Shown here: piece by piece, positions 42,773-51,030 of the stretch
Layout of the letters: every line of letters starts with the position of its first letter
Position numbering within the stretch: the first letter of the stretch is position 1
Source: Lysobacterales bacterium 15-68-25
GTDB taxonomy: Bacteria > Pseudomonadota > Gammaproteobacteria > Xanthomonadales > Rhodanobacteraceae
Assembly (NCBI GenBank): GCA_002279065.1
Contig: NCKB01000004.1
Location: forward strand, 1-64,000
Reading direction: 5' to 3'
DNA length: 64,000 bases
Notes under the pieces: generated by a model
The model's database searches: none
What the model was told of the DNA's origin: nothing
What the model saw: the letters and a program-made list of their open reading frames with translations, nothing else
Position numbers and translations under genes: made by a program

Positions 42773-43753
42773 TCAGGGCACCAGTACCGCAGCGCCCTGG
42801 AACCGCCCATGGCGGAGGTCGTCCAGCGCCTGGTTGGCGTCCTCCAGGTGGTAGTGCCGCGTGGTGGCATGCACGCTGGCACGGCACGCCTCGGCAAAGA
42901 AGGCCCGCGCGTCCGCCCGGGTCAGGTTCGCGACCGACACCAGCTCACGCTCCTCCCACAGCCACCGATACGGCATCGACGGGATGTCGGACATATGGAT
43001 GCCTCCGCAGACCACGCGCCCGCCCTTGCGTACGGAACGCAGCGCCTGCGGCACGAGCTCGCCGGCGGGGGCGAAGATGATCGCCGCATCCAGCGGCTCG
43101 GGAGCGGCCATGTCCGAGCCGCCGGCCCAGACGACACCGTGATCGCGCGCGAAGTCCTGCGCCGCCAGGTCGCCGGGCCGGGTGAATGCCAGCACGCGGC
43201 GGCCCTGGTGACGCGCGATCTGGGTCATCAGGTGGGCGGCCGCACCGAAGCCGTAGACGCCGATCGTGCGGGCCCGGTCCACCCGGGCCAGTGCCCGCCA
43301 GCCGATCAGCCCGGCGCAAAGCAGCGGCGCCACGGTCGCCGGGTCGGCCTGGCCCAGGGGAATGCAGAAGTCCGCGCGGGCGACCAGATGACTGGCGAAG
43401 CCACCCGGGCGCGTGTAGCCGGTGAACTCCGGCGCGTCGCAAAGGTTCTCGCGCCCACTCCGGCAGTACCTGCAACTGCCGCAGGTGGAACCCAGCCATG
43501 GCACTCCAACCCGCTGGCCGGGAATCAACTCGTCGACGTCCGAACCCACGCACTCGACCCAACCGACCACTTCGTGCCCCGGCACGATCGGCAAAGCCAG
43601 ATCAGGCAACTCGCCATCGACCAAGTGCAGGTCGGTACGGCACACACCGCAGGCCTCCACACGCAAGCGCACCTCGCGTGGGCCGGGCAAGGGGACCTCG
43701 TGATGGCGCAGCACCAGCGGGCCGCCGACCTCCTCAAGCGTCATCGCGCGCAT
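42773..43753 (-). CDS. Zinc-dependent alcohol dehydrogenase
   Basis: This 326-residue medium-chain dehydrogenase has the catalytic zinc ligands Cys and His in ACGVCRTD and PGHEVVGWVE, and the four-Cys structural zinc site in STCGSCRYCRSGRENLC. The NAD site reads IGVYGFGAAAH, close to the AdhA/AdhP-like group of stress clusters. It should interconvert primary alcohols and aldehydes. It lies ten bases after a universal stress protein gene on the same strand, so the two are probably one operon. Confidence 0.87.
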   Translation of the reverse strand: MRAMTLEEVGGPLVLRHHEVPLPGPREVRLRVEACGVCRTDLHLVDGELPDLALPIVPGHEVVGWVECVGSDVDELIPGQRVGVPWLGSTCGSCRYCRSGRENLCDAPEFTGYTRPGGFASHLVARADFCIPLGQADPATVAPLLCAGLIGWRALARVDRARTIGVYGFGAAAHLMTQIARHQGRRVLAFTRPGDLAAQDFARDHGVVWAGGSDMAAPEPLDAAIIFAPAGELVPQALRSVRKGGRVVCGGIHMSDIPSMPYRWLWEERELVSVANLTRADARAFFAEACRASVHATTRHYHLEDANQALDDLRHGRFQGAAVLVP

Positions 43754-43763
43754 GGCAGTGCCC

Positions 43764-44591
43764 TCAGTGATGGAACAGCACGGGCAACGACGCGTTCCAC
43801 AGCACGTGCCGGGTGACTCCGCCGAGCACCCACTCCCGGAACCGGCTGCGCCCGAAGCCTCCCATCACCAGCAGATCGGCATCGAACCGCCGCGCATGCT
43901 CAAGCAACGCCGCACCGACCTCGTGACCGCCGGTGGTCAGATCCTGCGAATGCGGTCGGACGCCGTGGCGGTTGAGATAGGCGTCGACGTCGAACGGCGG
44001 CTTCCAGACGATGTCGCGGAAGGCTTCCCGCGGTGCGCCGCGCACCAGCAGCACCTCCTCCGCCCGCTGCAGCAGCGGCAGGGCCGAGTGCACGGCCCGG
44101 ATCGCCTCGGGCGAACCGTTCCAGGCGATGGCGATGCGTGCGATGGAAACCACCCCCACCGGTCGCGGCGGCACGACGATACACGGCAGGCCGACCGAGA
44201 GGATCAGCCCGGCCAGATCTTCCGGGGTCGACCAGGTGCGATCGTCGTCCCGCTCGAGGACGAGCAGGTCGTGCCAGCAGGCGATCTGGGCCAGCGCGTC
44301 GGACAGGTTGCCCTGCGCCACCACCCATGTGGCCCGATCGACACCGAGGCCTTTCGCCCACGCGACGAACGCCTCCCTGGCGCCGAGCGCGCTGGCCTCC
44401 AGGGCCCGGGACATCCCCACCAGCGTCTCGATCACGTCGGGCGTGCCGAACTCCGGTGTCGCATAGAGCGGTGACGGATAGACATATACCCCGGTGACCG
44501 CCGCGCCGATGAGGGCAGCCAGCTGCGTGCCGTACTGGGCATCGCGGGACCAGGTCTCGAAGTTGATGGTGTTGACGAGGATGTCGTGCAT
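43764..44591 (-). CDS. Universal stress protein (tandem-Usp type)
   Basis: This 275-residue protein contains two Usp-like halves: a diverged N-terminal half (MHDILVNTINFE) and a C-terminal half with IAIAWNGSPEAIRAV and DLLVMGGFGRSRFREWVLGGVTRH, the G-x2-G-x9-G-type ATP-binding loop in modified form. The ATG at 44591 has GGAGA eight bases upstream. The gene precedes the alcohol dehydrogenase gene and lies behind an FNR-type box. Confidence 0.85.
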   Translation of the reverse strand: MHDILVNTINFETWSRDAQYGTQLAALIGAAVTGVYVYPSPLYATPEFGTPDVIETLVGMSRALEASALGAREAFVAWAKGLGVDRATWVVAQGNLSDALAQIACWHDLLVLERDDDRTWSTPEDLAGLILSVGLPCIVVPPRPVGVVSIARIAIAWNGSPEAIRAVHSALPLLQRAEEVLLVRGAPREAFRDIVWKPPFDVDAYLNRHGVRPHSQDLTTGGHEVGAALLEHARRFDADLLVMGGFGRSRFREWVLGGVTRHVLWNASLPVLFHH

Positions 44592-44669
44592 GGCGGGGTC
44601 TCCGTTGCGCCGTGCCGTCCGCGGACAGCTCCAAGACCGAAACGGTGGGCCACCTCGACGGACCGCTTG

Positions 44670-44683
44670 GTGACACAGATCAA
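44670..44683. promoter_or_regulatory. FNR-type box before the minus-strand Usp gene
   Basis: GTGAC-ACAG-ATCAA (one strong half-site) lies 79 bases before the Usp start at 44591. Confidence 0.45.
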
Positions 44684-44734
44684 GGTTGTGGCGCCAAGCC
44701 GGCACGGCACGGGAAGGCAGCGCAAGGCGTGAGC

Positions 44735-44748
44735 ATGATCTGGATCAA
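44735..44748. promoter_or_regulatory. FNR-type box before the plus-strand Usp gene
   Basis: ATGAT-CTGG-ATCAA has one mismatch to the consensus and lies 73 bases before the GTG at 44822. Together with the preceding box it gives each divergent Usp gene its own site. Confidence 0.6.
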
Positions 44749-44821
44749 ACCGGTCCGCGGACAGGCACGCATGCTGGAGACCATCCGGCTCATGGCGCTG
44801 CCGGGGACCGGGAGGTAAGAC

Positions 44822-45628
44822 GTGTACGACATCGTCGTCCACAGTCCGGATTTCCGGCACTGGCCAGCCAGTGTGCGCTTCGCCGCCCGGCTCGCCGCGG
44901 ACACCCGTGCCGGACTGACCGGCCTTTATGTCGCCGCACCGACATCCTCCCTGGCCGGCCCGCCGCACCTGGTCCAGGAAGCGCTGGCGTACGCGCAGGA
45001 CGAACTGCAGCAGGCGATGCTCGCCGGCCCGGCCTTCGCCAGCTGGGCCGCCGCGCTGGGCGTGCGCGATGCGCGCTGGCAGGTCGCGCTTGGAGCGGTC
45101 GCCGAGGCGCTGGTGCTGGCCGGCCACTGGCATGACGTGGTGGTGATGAAGGGCAACCCGCCACCCTGCTCCATCGAGGAACGCCCGGTGCTGGAGACGC
45201 TGCTGTCGGGTGTGGCCTGCATCCTGGTTCCCGCCGCGGCTTTCTCGCCCGGCCGGGTGGCGCACGCCGTCGTGGCATGGGACGGCAGCCCGGCTTCGAA
45301 CCGTGCTCTGCACGGCGCCCTGCCGCTGCTGGCCGCGGCGGACTCGGTCTCCCTGTTGCAGCCACCACCCGAGCCGCGGGCCAGGCGCCCCCTGTTCGAT
45401 CCTCTCGCACACCTGCGCGCCCGCGGGATTGCCGTCGCCCATGTGGAAATCGTGCCCGAATCCGGGGAATCGGCAGGCGAACACCTGCTGGCCAGCGCTG
45501 CCGACGAACACGCCGACCTGCTGGTACTCGGCGCGAACGGCTGCCGGCGCCCGGGCGGCTGCAGTTTCGGCGCAACGACCCGCGCGGTGCTGTCGCAAAG
45601 CCACCTGCCGCTGTTTCTCCGGCACTAG
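44822..45628 (+). CDS. Universal stress protein (tandem-Usp type)
   Basis: This 268-residue protein is a paralogue of the divergent Usp gene. Its N-terminal half begins MYDIVVHSPDF, and the C-terminal half has HAVVAWDGSPASNRAL and DLLVLGANGCRRPGGCSFGATTRAVL, the nucleotide-loop region in modified form. It starts with GTG behind GGGAGGTAAG, and stands 107 bases before ftsH. Confidence 0.85.
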   Translation: MYDIVVHSPDFRHWPASVRFAARLAADTRAGLTGLYVAAPTSSLAGPPHLVQEALAYAQDELQQAMLAGPAFASWAAALGVRDARWQVALGAVAEALVLAGHWHDVVVMKGNPPPCSIEERPVLETLLSGVACILVPAAAFSPGRVAHAVVAWDGSPASNRALHGALPLLAAADSVSLLQPPPEPRARRPLFDPLAHLRARGIAVAHVEIVPESGESAGEHLLASAADEHADLLVLGANGCRRPGGCSFGATTRAVLSQSHLPLFLRH

Positions 45629-45664
45629 CGGACCGGCACCGGCGCGGAGCCCGATGCCCCGGTC

Positions 45665-45678
45665 TTGACCGGCATCAA
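45665..45678. promoter_or_regulatory. FNR-type box before the second ftsH gene
   Basis: TTGAC-CGGC-ATCAA has one mismatch to the FNR consensus and ends 57 bases before the ATG at 45736. Confidence 0.65.
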
Positions 45679-45735
45679 CAAGCGCGCCGGCACGGACGGT
45701 AGCGTGGGAAAACGGGACGGCGGTGCGGAGGAGGC

Positions 45736-47607
45736 ATGAAGCGCGAACGCCCATTCAACTCGTGGTACTTCGTCGCTGCGCTGCTCTCGGTGGTGGCGAT
45801 GCAGTTCCTGTTTACCGGCAACAGCGTCGAAACCGTGCCCTACAGCCGATTCCAGACCGAACTGCGCGCAGGCGACATCGCCGAGGTCACCGTTTCCGGC
45901 GACAGCATCCGTGGCACCTACCGCACACCGGCGGCCGACGGCCGGCCGCGCCGCTTCCAGACCACCCGGGTCGCCCCGGAACTGGCCAGCGCCCTGTCCG
46001 ATGCCGGGGTTACCTACAGCGGCAAGGCATCGCCGGGCTGGGGCGAACGCGTGCTCGCCTGGCTGCTGCCCCCGCTCCTGTTCGTCGGCATGTGGCTGCT
46101 GCTCATGCAGCGGCTCCCCGGCGGCGGGCGCAGCAGCGCGCTGTCGATCGGCAAGAGCAAGGTGAAGATCTATCTGGAGAAATCGATCGCCACCACCTTC
46201 GACGACGTCGCCGGCGTGGACGAGGCCAAGGAGGAGCTTCGCGAGGTGATCGCCTTCCTGAAGGACCCGGCAGGCTACGGCCGACTGGGCGCGCACATCC
46301 CCAAGGGCGTGCTGCTGGTCGGGCCACCGGGCACCGGCAAGACCCTGCTGGCGCGCGCCGTCGCCGGCGAGGCGGGCGTGCCGTTCCTGTCCATCAGCGG
46401 CTCCGAATTCGTCGAACTGTTCGTCGGTGTCGGCGCCGCCCGCGTGCGCGACCTGTTCTCCCAGGCCAGCGAACATGCGCCGTGCATCATCTTCATCGAC
46501 GAACTGGACGCCCTGGGCCGTGCCCGCGGCGCGGCGCCGATCAGCGGCGGGCAGGACGAGAAGGAGCAGACGCTCAACCAGCTGCTGACCGAACTGGACG
46601 GCTTCGACGTGCGCAGCGGCGTGGTGCTGCTGGCGGCCACCAACCGGCCGGAGATCCTCGACCCCGCCCTGCTCCGCGCCGGGCGCTTCGACCGCCAGAT
46701 CCTGGTCGACCGGCCGGACAAACCCGGGCGCATGGCGATCCTGCGCGTGCACGCGCGCAAGGTGAAGCTGGCGCCGCAGGTGTCGCTGGAAGAGATCGCC
46801 GCGCTTACCGCGGGCATGACCGGCGCCGACCTGGCCAACCTGATCAACGAGGCCACGCTGCTGGCCACGCGGCGCGGCGCCGAGCAGGTCGAACCGGACG
46901 ACCTCACCGGCGCGATCGAGCGCGTGGTGGCCGGCCTGGAAAAGAAGAGCCGGGTGCTCAACGACCGCGAACGCAGGACCGTGGCCTACCACGAGATCGG
47001 CCACGCGCTGGTGGCGATGGCGGTGCCGGGCATCGACCCGATCCAGAAGGTGTCGATCATCCCGCGCGGCATCAGCGCGCTCGGCTACACCATCCAGCGC
47101 CCGACCGAAGACCGCTTCCTGATGTCGCGCAGCGAACTGGCCGACAAGATGACCGTGCTGCTCGGCGGCCGGGCAGCCGAGATGCTGGCGTTCGACGACA
47201 TGTCCACCGGCGCCGCCGACGACCTGGCCAAGGCGACCGGGATCGCCCGCAGCATGGTGGTGCGCTACGGCATGGCGCCGGAGCTCGGCCAGATCACTTA
47301 CGAGGACGAGGCCGACTCGATGCTCGGCTATCCGATCGAGAGCTGGCAGCCGCGCCGCTACAGCGAAGCGAGCGCCGCGGCGATCGACCGGACGGTCCGC
47401 GACCTCGTCGAGCAGGCGTTCGTGCGCGCCCGGGCGATCCTCGTGCGCGACCGCGCCGCGCTCGACCGTGCGGCCGACGCCCTGCTTGCCCGCGAGACGC
47501 TGACCGGCGCCGAACTGGCCAGCGTCGTCGGCCCGCGCAGGGAGGCCGGTCCGGCACCTGCTGCGCCGGCGGACGTCGCCCCGCCCCCGCTCGCGGCGCG
47601 AGGCTGA
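45736..47607 (+). CDS. ftsH: ATP-dependent zinc metalloprotease FtsH, accessory copy
   Basis: This 623-residue membrane protease has two membrane segments (about 9-26 and 101-122) around a small periplasmic domain, an AAA ATPase with GPPGTGKT (196-203) and DELDALGR, the second region of homology ([20 protein letters not shown]), and the zinc site HEIGH (419-423). It should degrade unfolded membrane and soluble proteins. Its place among stress genes and the FNR-type box suggest that it is a condition-specific paralogue rather than the housekeeping copy. The tail after residue 600 is Ala/Pro-rich. Confidence 0.9.
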   Translation: MKRERPFNSWYFVAALLSVVAMQFLFTGNSVETVPYSRFQTELRAGDIAEVTVSGDSIRGTYRTPAADGRPRRFQTTRVAPELASALSDAGVTYSGKASPGWGERVLAWLLPPLLFVGMWLLLMQRLPGGGRSSALSIGKSKVKIYLEKSIATTFDDVAGVDEAKEELREVIAFLKDPAGYGRLGAHIPKGVLLVGPPGTGKTLLARAVAGEAGVPFLSISGSEFVELFVGVGAARVRDLFSQASEHAPCIIFIDELDALGRARGAAPISGGQDEKEQTLNQLLTELDGFDVRSGVVLLAATNRPEILDPALLRAGRFDRQILVDRPDKPGRMAILRVHARKVKLAPQVSLEEIAALTAGMTGADLANLINEATLLATRRGAEQVEPDDLTGAIERVVAGLEKKSRVLNDRERRTVAYHEIGHALVAMAVPGIDPIQKVSIIPRGISALGYTIQRPTEDRFLMSRSELADKMTVLLGGRAAEMLAFDDMSTGAADDLAKATGIARSMVVRYGMAPELGQITYEDEADSMLGYPIESWQPRRYSEASAAAIDRTVRDLVEQAFVRARAILVRDRAALDRAADALLARETLTGAELASVVGPRREAGPAPAAPADVAPPPLAARG

Positions 47608-47617
47608 TCTGGATCAA
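47604..47617. promoter_or_regulatory. FNR-type box before the HPF-like gene
   Basis: CTGAT-CTGG-ATCAA has one mismatch to the FNR consensus, overlaps the end of ftsH and lies 63 bases before the ATG at 47680. Confidence 0.6.
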
Positions 47618-47679
47618 CCCCCACATTCCATCCGGCCCGAACATGGACAGGGCCCAGCCAACGACGTGGAGTCCCCGTG

Positions 47680-48036
47680 ATGAGTTTCCTGATCGAAGTG
47701 AGTTTTCTGGACATGCGTCCGTCCAAGGCGTTGTACGACGACATTTCGCGCCACGCGCTGCAACTGGAACGCTTCGCGCCCACGCTGACCGATTGCCGGA
47801 TCACGGTGCGCCACAGCGAGGCGCGTCACCACACCGGGAACCACTACCGCGTGCTCGCCCGGGTGAGCATGCCCGGCGGTCAGTTCGAGGCCGGGCGCGA
47901 GACCGGCAACGACACCCATGCCGATGTCTACGTGGCGGTACGCGACACCTTCGCCGCGCTACGGCGCCAGCTGCAGGATTTTCTGCACGTCCGCCGCGGC
48001 GAGGTGAAGCACCACGAGCGACCGGATGCACGATGA
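47680..48036 (+). CDS. HPF/RaiA-like ribosome hibernation protein
   Basis: This 118-residue protein resembles the short hibernation-factor/sigma-54-modulation fold: an N-terminal strand (FLIEVSFLDMRPSKAL), a helix (LYDDISRHALQLERF), DCRITVRHSE, and later HADVYVAVRDTFAALRRQLQDF. It lacks the second domain of long HPF. It should bind the ribosome when growth stops. The ATG at 47680 follows GGAG; a GTG one codon upstream is possible. Confidence 0.78.
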   Translation: MSFLIEVSFLDMRPSKALYDDISRHALQLERFAPTLTDCRITVRHSEARHHTGNHYRVLARVSMPGGQFEAGRETGNDTHADVYVAVRDTFAALRRQLQDFLHVRRGEVKHHERPDAR

Positions 48037-48060
48037 GGAGGACCGGCGTCCGCCGGGCCA

Positions 48061-48074
48061 TTGATGCAGGTCAA
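48061..48074. promoter_or_regulatory. FNR-type box before the host-attachment-like gene
   Basis: TTGAT-GCAG-GTCAA has one mismatch to the FNR consensus and ends 69 bases before the ATG at 48144. Confidence 0.65.
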
Positions 48075-48143
48075 GAGGCGCGACCGGCTCCGCTCCTAGC
48101 ATCGGAGCACCACATCTCATTGGCCCGAAGGGCGGGAGGCAAC

Positions 48144-48587
48144 ATGGCATCGACCTGGATTCTGGTGGCGGATGCCGCCCGTGCGAGGGTGTTCGAATCC
48201 GACCGGCGCGGCGGTCCGTGGACGGTGGTGTCGTGCCTTGCCAATCCGGACGGAAGGGCCCCGGGCCGCGATGCCACCACCGAGCGTGCACCACGCACCA
48301 TGGAAAGCGTCGGCTCGGCGCGGCATGCGATCGAGCCGCACACCAGCCTGCGCGACAAGAGCAGCGAACGCTTCGCGCGCATGCTGCGCGACGAACTGGA
48401 ACGCGGCTGCACGGAACGCCGCTGCGAACAACTGGTGCTGGTTGCCCCGCCGCGCTTCCTCGGCACCCTGCACGGCGTGCTGGACAAGGCACTGCGCGAG
48501 CGCGTCAGCGGCGAATTGCAGAACGACTTCACCGCGCTGGACGAGCTCGACGTGCGCGAGCGCGTGATGCGCGAGCTGCCGGTGTGA
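48144..48587 (+). CDS. Host-attachment-type protein (eRF1-like fold family)
   Basis: This 147-residue protein begins TWILVADAARARVFE, the signature of the family annotated as host attachment proteins (PF10116 type). Later marks are FARMLRDELERG and LVLVAPPRFLGTLHGVLDKALRERV. In spite of the name, the fold is like release-factor and Dom34 proteins, and free-living bacteria carry it in stress regions, so a ribosome- or RNA-linked function is plausible. GGGAGG lies three bases before the ATG. A hairpin follows its stop. Confidence 0.82.
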   Translation: MASTWILVADAARARVFESDRRGGPWTVVSCLANPDGRAPGRDATTERAPRTMESVGSARHAIEPHTSLRDKSSERFARMLRDELERGCTERRCEQLVLVAPPRFLGTLHGVLDKALRERVSGELQNDFTALDELDVRERVMRELPV

Positions 48588-48603
48588 ACTGAGCACCCGG
48601 AGC

Positions 48604-48630
48604 GGACGCACCGCGCAACGCGGTGCGTCC
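48604..48630. terminator. Hairpin between convergent host-attachment and Hsp20 genes
   Basis: GGACGCACCGC (48604-48614) pairs perfectly with GCGGTGCGTCC (48620-48630) around GCAAC. It lies midway between two convergent stops and could end transcription in both directions. No T-run is present. Confidence 0.6.
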
Positions 48631-48641
48631 TGGGCGCGGGA

Positions 48642-49103
48642 TCACTTCACCGCGATGCGATGGCTGCTGCCATTCGCCTTCTTGGGCAGGGTGAGCGTGA
48701 GAACGCCACCTTCGTAACGCGCGTCCGCCTTGTCGCTGTCGACTTCGTTCGGCAGGCCGAAAGCGCGATAGACCCGTCCCACGTAGCGCTCGCTGACCAG
48801 CGTGTGCTCGTTTTCCTTCTTCTCGCTGCTGCGCTTGGATTCCGCGCTGATCGCGACCTGGCCGCCGTCCACCGAGATCTCGATGTCGTTCTTGTCGACG
48901 CCGGGGATGTCGGCCTTGACCACGTAGGCGTCGTCCTTTTCGGTGACGTCCAGGCGCATGTCCGGAACCATGTCCGCATCGTGCCAGAACGGGCGATGGG
49001 CCATCGAACGGAACATGTCGTCGATCCCGCCAAGCGGGAAGCCGGCCATCGGGTCGATGCGGGAGGCGTTCTTGAAGGGATTCCAGTGTGTGAGGGTACT
49101 CAT
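48642..49103 (-). CDS. Hsp20 small heat-shock chaperone
   Basis: This 153-residue protein has an alpha-crystallin domain at about 48-145: MRLDVTEKDDAYVVKADIPGV, ISAESKRSSEKK, and YVGRVYRAFGLPNEVD, ending with the edge-strand motif GGVLTLTLPKK. The C-terminal IAV replaces the usual I-x-I anchor. It holds unfolded proteins under stress. GGAGG is seven bases before the ATG. Confidence 0.9.
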   Translation of the reverse strand: MSTLTHWNPFKNASRIDPMAGFPLGGIDDMFRSMAHRPFWHDADMVPDMRLDVTEKDDAYVVKADIPGVDKNDIEISVDGGQVAISAESKRSSEKKENEHTLVSERYVGRVYRAFGLPNEVDSDKADARYEGGVLTLTLPKKANGSSHRIAVK

Positions 49104-49184
49104 GGGGGTTCCTCCGGGTTGGGCAACAGCGCAACGCCGCGGTCGCGCCTCCGGACAATCTGCGTCCGCAGCGATGGCCCCGTG

Positions 49185-49198
49185 TTGATGCCGATCAA
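49185..49198. promoter_or_regulatory. Perfect FNR-type box before Hsp20
   Basis: TTGAT-GCCG-ATCAA matches the consensus fully. It lies 82 bases before the Hsp20 start and 142 bases before the divergent paoA-like gene. Confidence 0.7.
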
Positions 49199-49340
49199 GC
49201 TGCCGTGCCGCCCACAGGGCACAAATTCCTGCTGCCGATTCGGCGCACCGGGTGTACCGTTTGGCGGTCGATTCACCGCACGGCCCCGGGCGCCTCTGCC
49301 GTTCCGACGGCGTCCGCCGCCTTTCCGGAGGTAAGACCGC

Positions 49341-49994
49341 ATGTCCCAGCGCAAACCGCCCCAGCCGCCCGCGGGCGATGCTCCCGCTCCCGCCGTGTCG
49401 ATCAGCCGGCGCGGCTTCCTGCAGATGGTCGGCGTGACCGGCGCCGCCTCCACCCTGGGCCTCGGCGGCCACGCCCTGGCAGCAACTGCAATGGCCCATC
49501 TGCCGCCGGACGCGCCGGGCCAGGACGGCGACGGCACGGTCACGGTGAAGCTCACGGTCAACGGCCAGCCGCGTACGCTCACCGTCGATCCGCGCACCAC
49601 CCTGCTCGATGCGCTGCGCGAGCACCTCCAGCTCACCGGCACCAAGAAGGGCTGCGACCACGGCCAGTGCGGCGCCTGCACGGTGCACGTCAACGGCCGC
49701 CGGGTGAACGCCTGTCTCAGCCTGCTGGCGATGCACGAGGGTGACCACGTCACCACCATCGAGGGGCTCGGCGCGCCCGGGCGGCTGCACCCGATGCAGC
49801 AGGCCTTCCTCGAGCACGACGGCTACCAGTGCGGCTACTGCACCTCCGGCCAGATCATGTCGGCGGTGGCGATGCTCGACGAACCCTGGGGCCCGGACGA
49901 CGCCGCAATGAAGGAGGCGATGGCCGGCAACATCTGCCGCTGCGGCGCCTACCCGAACATCCACGCCGCGATCCGCCAGGTCCGCAAGGGCTGA
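49341..49994 (+). CDS. paoA: Periplasmic aldehyde oxidoreductase 2Fe-2S subunit (PaoA-like)
   Basis: This 217-residue small subunit of a xanthine-oxidase-family molybdoenzyme starts with a twin-arginine signal (SRRGFLQMVG at about 22-31), so the whole complex is exported folded. The first [2Fe-2S] domain has GCDHGQCGACTVHVNG with the last ligand in NACLSL, and the second has CGYCTSGQI and NICRCGAY. The family oxidises aldehydes to acids with a molybdopterin cytosine dinucleotide cofactor. GGAGG stands before the ATG. The FAD and molybdenum subunits follow directly. Confidence 0.88.
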   Translation: MSQRKPPQPPAGDAPAPAVSISRRGFLQMVGVTGAASTLGLGGHALAATAMAHLPPDAPGQDGDGTVTVKLTVNGQPRTLTVDPRTTLLDALREHLQLTGTKKGCDHGQCGACTVHVNGRRVNACLSLLAMHEGDHVTTIEGLGAPGRLHPMQQAFLEHDGYQCGYCTSGQIMSAVAMLDEPWGPDDAAMKEAMAGNICRCGAYPNIHAAIRQVRKG

Positions 49995-50005
49995 GGGAGC
50001 ACATC

Positions 50006-51007
50006 ATGCAGGCCTTCACCTTCCTCCGCGCCACCGACGCCCGCCAGGCGATCGACGCCGGCGCCCGTTCTGCCACCGCCCAGCAGGGCGCCAGCGTGCG
50101 CTTCGTCGCCGGCGGCACCACCCTGCTCGACCTGATGAAGCTGCACGTGGAGACGCCGCAGCAGGTGGTGGACATCAACCACCTGCCGCTGGACCGGATC
50201 GAGCGCACGCCCGACGGCGGCCTGAAGATCGGCGCGCTGGCGCGCAACAGCGACGTGGCCAACCACGCCGACGTCAAGCGCGACTACGCGGTGCTGTCGC
50301 AGGCGCTGCTGGCCGGCGCCTCGGCACAGCTGCGCAACATGGCGACCACCGGCGGCAACCTGCTGCAGCGCACGCGCTGCATGTACTTCCGCGACGAGCA
50401 CATGCCGTGCAACAAGCGCCAGCCCGGCAGCGGCTGTCCGGCGATCGGCGGCGCCAACCGCACGCTCGCCATCCTCGGCACCAGCGCGCACTGCATCGCC
50501 ACCAACCCCAGCGACCAGAACGTGGCGCTGGCCGCACTGGAGGCACGCATCGCGATCCACGGCGCGCACGGCGAGCGCATCGTGCCGATCGCGGATTTCT
50601 TCCTGTTGCCCGGCGACACGCCCGACCGCGAGACGGTGATGCAGCCGGGCGATCTGATCACCCACGTGCTGCTGCCGCCGCCGAAGGCCGGCACGCGCTC
50701 GCACTATCTCAAGCTGCGCGACCGCGCCTCGTACGAGTTCGCGCTGGCCTCGGCCGCGGTGGTGCTGGGCGTGGACGGCGGGCGCATCCATCACGCCCGC
50801 GTGGCGCTGGGCGGGATCGGCACGCGCCCGTGGCGCGCGCCCGAAGCCGAACAAGCCCTGCTCGGCCAACCCGCCACGCCGGCCAGCTTCGCCGCGGCCG
50901 CGACCGCGGCGCTGCACGACGCCCGCCCGCAGAGCGAGAACGGCTTCAAGGTGGAGCTGGCCCGGCGCTGCCTGGTACACGCCCTCACCACCGTGGCCAC
51001 CGCCTGA
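50006..51007 (+). CDS. paoB: Aldehyde oxidoreductase FAD-binding subunit (PaoB-like)
   Basis: This 333-residue subunit has the FAD-binding FVAGGTTLLDLMKLHVE segment and MATTGGNLLQRTRC. Its QRTRCMYFRDEHMPCNKRQ and PGSGCPAIGG hold the extra Cys residues that in E. coli PaoB bind a [4Fe-4S] cluster, not found in plain xanthine dehydrogenases. It passes electrons between the 2Fe-2S subunit and an acceptor. It starts 11 bases after paoA and ends 23 bases before the large subunit. Confidence 0.88.
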   Translation: MQAFTFLRATDARQAIDAGARSATAQQGASVRFVAGGTTLLDLMKLHVETPQQVVDINHLPLDRIERTPDGGLKIGALARNSDVANHADVKRDYAVLSQALLAGASAQLRNMATTGGNLLQRTRCMYFRDEHMPCNKRQPGSGCPAIGGANRTLAILGTSAHCIATNPSDQNVALAALEARIAIHGAHGERIVPIADFFLLPGDTPDRETVMQPGDLITHVLLPPPKAGTRSHYLKLRDRASYEFALASAAVVLGVDGGRIHHARVALGGIGTRPWRAPEAEQALLGQPATPASFAAAATAALHDARPQSENGFKVELARRCLVHALTTVATA

Positions 51008-51030
51008 GCGTCCCGCGAGGAGAACCGACC

